From positions 1,710,191-1,774,190 of the forward strand of contig NZ_CP014226.1 in NCBI RefSeq assembly GCF_001545155.1: a stretch of 64,000 nucleotides of DNA, given 5' to 3'. The notes below the pieces were generated by a model, which saw nothing but the letters and a program-made list of their open reading frames with translations, was not told where the DNA came from and searched no databases. This DNA comes from Halomonas chromatireducens (lineage in GTDB: Bacteria > Pseudomonadota > Gammaproteobacteria > Pseudomonadales > Halomonadaceae). The stretch's first letter is position 1; each line of letters starts with the position of its first letter. Shown here in pieces: positions 61,357 through 64,000 of the stretch. Made by a program: the position numbers and the translations under genes.

Positions 61357-62300
61357 GACACACCTCGCGAAGCATGGAGCGGCGGCGATGATGCCACCGG
61401 CGCCGAGAAGTGGGCGTAAAGATGTTCCAGCGTCGGCGGCATGACGTCGATGTCCTCGACCCCCGGCGAATCGGCCAGGCGGCGTAGCACCGCCATCTTG
61501 GCCGAGGGGTGAACGCCGAGCTCCAGGGTATGGCCATTGAGGTGGCGAGCCGTCACCCGGGTCTCGTCCCAGCCGTTGGACCAGTCGGTACCGGGCCAGC
61601 TTCCGCGGGCCCGAACGGTCAGCGGCAGGGCGGCTTCCGCACGCAGCTCCTCGAGGCTGCCCAGTGCCAGCTGGCGGCCGGCGCCGAGGATCAGTGCACG
61701 ATCGATATAGGGTTCCACCCCGGGCAACACGTGGGAGGAGAGCAGTACCGTACAGCCCCGCTCGCGAAGCTCCCTGACTGTCTCGTAGAAGTCGCGAGTG
61801 GCCGCCGGGTCAAGTCCGGTGGTGGGTTCGTCAAGCAGCAGCAGCTGGGGGTCGCCGAGCAGGGCCTGGGCCAGGCCGAGGCGCTGACGCATGCCCTTGG
61901 AGTAGGTCTTGACGCGCCGGCTGCTGGCCTCGATGAGGCCGACACGCTCTAGCAGGCTATCGACCTGACGCCTGTCGACACGCTTGAGACGGGCGAAGTA
62001 GGTCAACACTTCGCGTCCGCTGAGCTGCTCGTAGAAGCTGACATTCTCGGGCAGGTAGCCCAGGCGACGACGCAGCGTCTCGGCATGGGGGCCGTCGGGC
62101 GCCCCGCCAAGCACCTTCAATTCGCCGGCACTGGGAGAGAGCAGCCCCAGGATCAGCTTCATGGTCGTGGTCTTGCCGGCACCGTTATGGCCAAGCAGGG
62201 CAAGTACCTCGCCCTCATTGACTGCCAGGTCCAGGGCGTCGAGGCGGGTCAGGGTGCCATGTCGCAGGGTGAGTCCGTGGCATTCGATCACCGGATTCAT
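61353..62300 (-). CDS. nosF: Nitrous oxide reductase maturation ATP-binding protein NosF
   Basis: The 315-residue ABC ATPase has Walker A GHNGAGKTTTMKLI near residue 38, the Q-loop region YLPENVSFYEQLSGREVLTY, signature YSKGMRQRLGLAQ, Walker B LLLLDEPTTGLD and switch His in LLSSHVLPG. A C-terminal extension of about 90 residues is typical of NosF and related ABC-2 ATPases. It powers the NosY permease. nosD overlaps upstream by 4 bases. Confidence 0.95.
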   Translation of the reverse strand: MNPVIECHGLTLRHGTLTRLDALDLAVNEGEVLALLGHNGAGKTTTMKLILGLLSPSAGELKVLGGAPDGPHAETLRRRLGYLPENVSFYEQLSGREVLTYFARLKRVDRRQVDSLLERVGLIEASSRRVKTYSKGMRQRLGLAQALLGDPQLLLLDEPTTGLDPAATRDFYETVRELRERGCTVLLSSHVLPGVEPYIDRALILGAGRQLALGSLEELRAEAALPLTVRARGSWPGTDWSNGWDETRVTARHLNGHTLELGVHPSAKMAVLRRLADSPGVEDIDVMPPTLEHLYAHFSAPVASSPPLHASRGVS

Positions 62301-63607
62301 GGGCGGATGCCTCCAATTTGGGGTTCACGCATCAGGGGGACGCTGTCGCGGACGCCCTGGGCGCGGAATATCGGGAATTGCCGCTGCACCCAGCGTAGTG
62401 CCACCACTGCGGGGCTGTGCATCAGCAGGCGTGCGCTGGGGTAGCGCCACAGCAGGCGATCCACGGCGTCGTTGGGTTCGTAGGCGGTGTCGCCGATGCC
62501 GTCACCGGCAAGGTCCCACCCCAGGTAGTCGCTCCAGTAGTTGCCCTTGCCGTCCACCGACCACTCCTGGGTGCGGGTGGAGACGTACATCACCTGCTGG
62601 CGGTTATTGATGAAGGCATTGTGGTAGAGGCGATTGTTCTCGGACCCGGCGGTGAGATGGATGCCCAGCTCGCTGTCGGCCACACGATTGTTGTGGATCT
62701 CGTTGGCTTGGGAGTTGTAGATGAACAGCGCCTTGCCCTCGGCTCCCAGCGTCACGCCGTGCTCGGCGCCGCCGGCACCCTGCCAGGCGGTGATGCCGCG
62801 GATGTCGTTGCCGGCGATGGTGCTGTAGTTGACGTAGTTCATCAGGATGCCGTAATTCTTGTCGTTCTCGGAGCGGTTGTTCAGCACCTCGAGATCCCGG
62901 GACATCATCAGCGCATAGCCCGCCCTTGTACCGCTGGTATGGTTGTCGATGATGCGGCTGCCGTGGGTGAACATGTAGTGGATACCGAAACGGGAGTCAC
63001 TCAGCCGGTTACCGCGAAACTCCAGGTCGCGGCTGGTATCCACATAGATGGCATCGCGGGAGCCGGTCACGACGTTATCGGCGATCAGGCCGCCATCGAT
63101 ATTGTAGAGCCGGATGGCATCGCCACGATCCTGGGAGCGAACCTCGGTATTGCCGGTGATGCGGTTGCCGACCAGGGTCGGTGCCTCCGCATGCCACAGC
63201 CAGATGCCGAAGGCCACGTTATCCATCACGGTATCTTCAACATGCAGGCGATGTGAGTCGCGCTCGGCATGGATGCCCGCGTTCATGTCGGTCAGGTTGA
63301 AGCCTGAATTGCGCAGGGTCAGGCCTTCGATGCGCACATCGGGTGCCATGACACGAATGACGTCGCCACGGCCTTCGCCGTCGAGGACGGCGCCGGGTTC
63401 GCCGCGCAGGGTCAAGGGCTTGTCGATCAGGATGCCGCCGATATGAATCCCTTCCGCGAGCGTCAGCTCGCTGCCGGGCGAGGCAGCATCAATATGAGAC
63501 TGGAGAGGACCGTCGTCGGGTTCGATACGCAGCTCGCCGAAGGCGAAGGTCGCCGTCAGCAGCAGCGCGCAGCCACCCAGAAGAGAGAAAAGAGTCTGTT
63601 TCACCAC
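62297..63607 (-). CDS. nosD: Periplasmic nitrous oxide reductase accessory protein NosD
   Basis: The 436-residue protein has a signal peptide (TLFSLLGGCALLLTATFAFG). The body is a right-handed parallel beta-helix of repeated coils (LTLRNSGFNLTDMNAGIHAE, RITGNTEVRSQDRGDAIRLY, NRVADSELGIHLTAGSENNR). The NosD-specific end has GKGNYWSDYLGWDLAGDGIG and YEPNDAVDRLLWRYPSARLL. It delivers material for the CuZ cluster of NosZ together with NosF and NosY. The start is uncertain: GTG at 63607 has GAGG five bases upstream; 63604 and 63613 are alternatives. Confidence 0.95.
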   Translation of the reverse strand: MVKQTLFSLLGGCALLLTATFAFGELRIEPDDGPLQSHIDAASPGSELTLAEGIHIGGILIDKPLTLRGEPGAVLDGEGRGDVIRVMAPDVRIEGLTLRNSGFNLTDMNAGIHAERDSHRLHVEDTVMDNVAFGIWLWHAEAPTLVGNRITGNTEVRSQDRGDAIRLYNIDGGLIADNVVTGSRDAIYVDTSRDLEFRGNRLSDSRFGIHYMFTHGSRIIDNHTSGTRAGYALMMSRDLEVLNNRSENDKNYGILMNYVNYSTIAGNDIRGITAWQGAGGAEHGVTLGAEGKALFIYNSQANEIHNNRVADSELGIHLTAGSENNRLYHNAFINNRQQVMYVSTRTQEWSVDGKGNYWSDYLGWDLAGDGIGDTAYEPNDAVDRLLWRYPSARLLMHSPAVVALRWVQRQFPIFRAQGVRDSVPLMREPQIGGIRP

Positions 63608-63630
63608 GGTCACCTCGGGGGTATTACGAT

Positions 63631-63652
63631 GGCCGGCCCCGCAGGGCCGGCC
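63631..63652 (-). terminator. Hairpin between nosZ and nosD
   Basis: GGCCGGCCC pairs perfectly with GGGCCGGCC around CGCA, eight bases past the nosZ stop. There is no T-tract, so partial termination or mRNA stabilisation is likely and would make nosZ transcript more abundant than nosDFYL. Confidence 0.65.
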
Positions 63653-63660
63653 GGGTTACA

Positions 63661-64000
63661 TCACGCTTCTACCAGCATCCTACCTGACATTTCCATGTGC
63701 AGGGCATGGCAGAACCAGCTGCAGTAGTACCAGTGGACGCCGGGCTTGTCGGCCACGAAGGTCACCGAAGAGGTCTGCTGCGGATGGATCTCGAAGTTGA
63801 TGCCGTGGTTGACCAGGGCGAAGCCGTGGCTGACATCCTCGATGGTATCCATGTTGGTGACCACGATGGTGACCTCATCGCCCCTCTTCACGCGGAACTC
63901 TGTAGTGCCGAAGTTCGGCGCCACGGAGGTCATGTAGACGCGCACCTTGTTGCCGTCGCGAATGACCTTGTTGTCCGTCTCCAGCGTGACGCCATCGGCC
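63661..64000 (-). CDS. nosZ: Nitrous oxide reductase, C-terminal CuA domain (5' part outside window)
   Basis: The last 112 codons of nosZ are present. They read [20 protein letters not shown], then [20 protein letters not shown] and the binuclear CuA site [19 protein letters not shown], with both Cys, the His and the Met ligands, ending in LVEA. This cupredoxin-like domain accepts electrons and passes them to the CuZ site of the partner subunit, where N2O is reduced to N2. The upstream propeller lies beyond base 64000. The order nosZ-D-F-Y-L is the standard one, with nosR expected upstream. Confidence 0.96.
   Translation of the reverse strand, partial: ADGVTLETDNKVIRDGNKVRVYMTSVAPNFGTTEFRVKRGDEVTIVVTNMDTIEDVSHGFALVNHGINFEIHPQQTSSVTFVADKPGVHWYYCSWFCHALHMEMSGRMLVEA

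Noticed and set aside
59921..61537. A 538-codon minus-strand frame that contains NosL at its end
   Set aside because: The first ~344 codons are an out-of-frame reading of nosF and nosY. Only the segment from ATG 60505 with a lipobox and GGAG site is NosL.

Overview
The window looks like a chromosomal stretch from a GC-rich, moderately halophilic, denitrifying gammaproteobacterium of the Halomonas/Billgrantia type. This is an inference from the overall flavour of the proteins: a LapG/LapD/RTX adhesin set, TRAP and Liv/Dpp transporters, an arginine-to-guanidinobutyrate catabolic cluster, and a nirS/nos denitrification cluster. Gene density is high. Many neighbouring genes overlap by 1 to 4 bases, and most starts carry clear Shine-Dalgarno sequences.

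Layout. (1) 1-1573: a fragment of a type I restriction HsdR subunit is joined tail-to-tail to the N-terminal 465 codons of gyrA on the opposite strand. (2) 1.8-5.7 kb: an acyl-CoA thioesterase with a PsrA-like operator, rdgC, a PlsC-like acyltransferase and a CDF cation exporter. (3) 5.7-15.2 kb: a surface adhesion module with the LapG protease, the LapD c-di-GMP receptor, a LapA-type adhesin whose N-terminus has a TAAG cleavage site, a small conserved gene, a decayed second copy of that gene, and a second RTX adhesin that has lost its 5' end. (4) 15.2-15.5 kb: a mosaic of three unrelated gene scraps. (5) 15.6-22.6 kb: a Dpp-type ABC transporter, an FAD-linked 2-hydroxyacid oxidase, an EamA exporter and an aminotransferase. 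(6) 22.5-29.7 kb: a PAS/sigma54 activator, a sigma54 promoter with upstream repeats, and genes for guanidinobutyrase, a YjiH membrane protein, 5-guanidino-2-oxopentanoate decarboxylase and an aldehyde dehydrogenase, which together make an arginine transaminase route. (7) 29.8-33.5 kb: a GNAT protein, a DctPQM TRAP transporter and a small lipoprotein. (8) 33.5-44.2 kb, minus strand: a DUF938 methyltransferase, a WYL-regulator/GST fusion, a LivM/DUF418 chimera, livH, two Liv-type binding proteins, and an NtrC-type response regulator with its sensor kinase. A sigma54 promoter and two tandem dyads lie upstream of the binding-protein genes. (9) 44.3-48.1 kb: housekeeping genes (hemolysin III-like, ribA, hemE, VanZ-like, a periplasmic cyclophilin). 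(10) 48.5-64 kb: an anaerobic respiration block with ccmFGHI, a Dnr-like regulator, nirS behind a near-ideal Dnr/FNR box, a hexaheme NapC/NirT fusion protein, a cupredoxin, small periplasmic proteins, then on the other strand a cytochrome c, nosL, nosY, nosF, nosD and the 3' end of nosZ.

The genes work together in three main ways. CcmFGHI mature the c-type cytochromes used by NirS, the multiheme protein and the small cytochrome, while NosDFYL serve nitrous oxide reductase copper-centre assembly. LapD/LapG hold or release the LapA-type adhesin according to c-di-GMP. Two separate sigma54 circuits control nitrogen-compound uptake and use.

Caution: at least five abrupt gene-to-gene joins (near 183, 15185, 15262, 15402 and 36125) leave truncated housekeeping or transport genes. 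They look more like assembly or amplification chimeras than biology. Gene content on either side of each join should not be assumed to be adjacent in the real genome.
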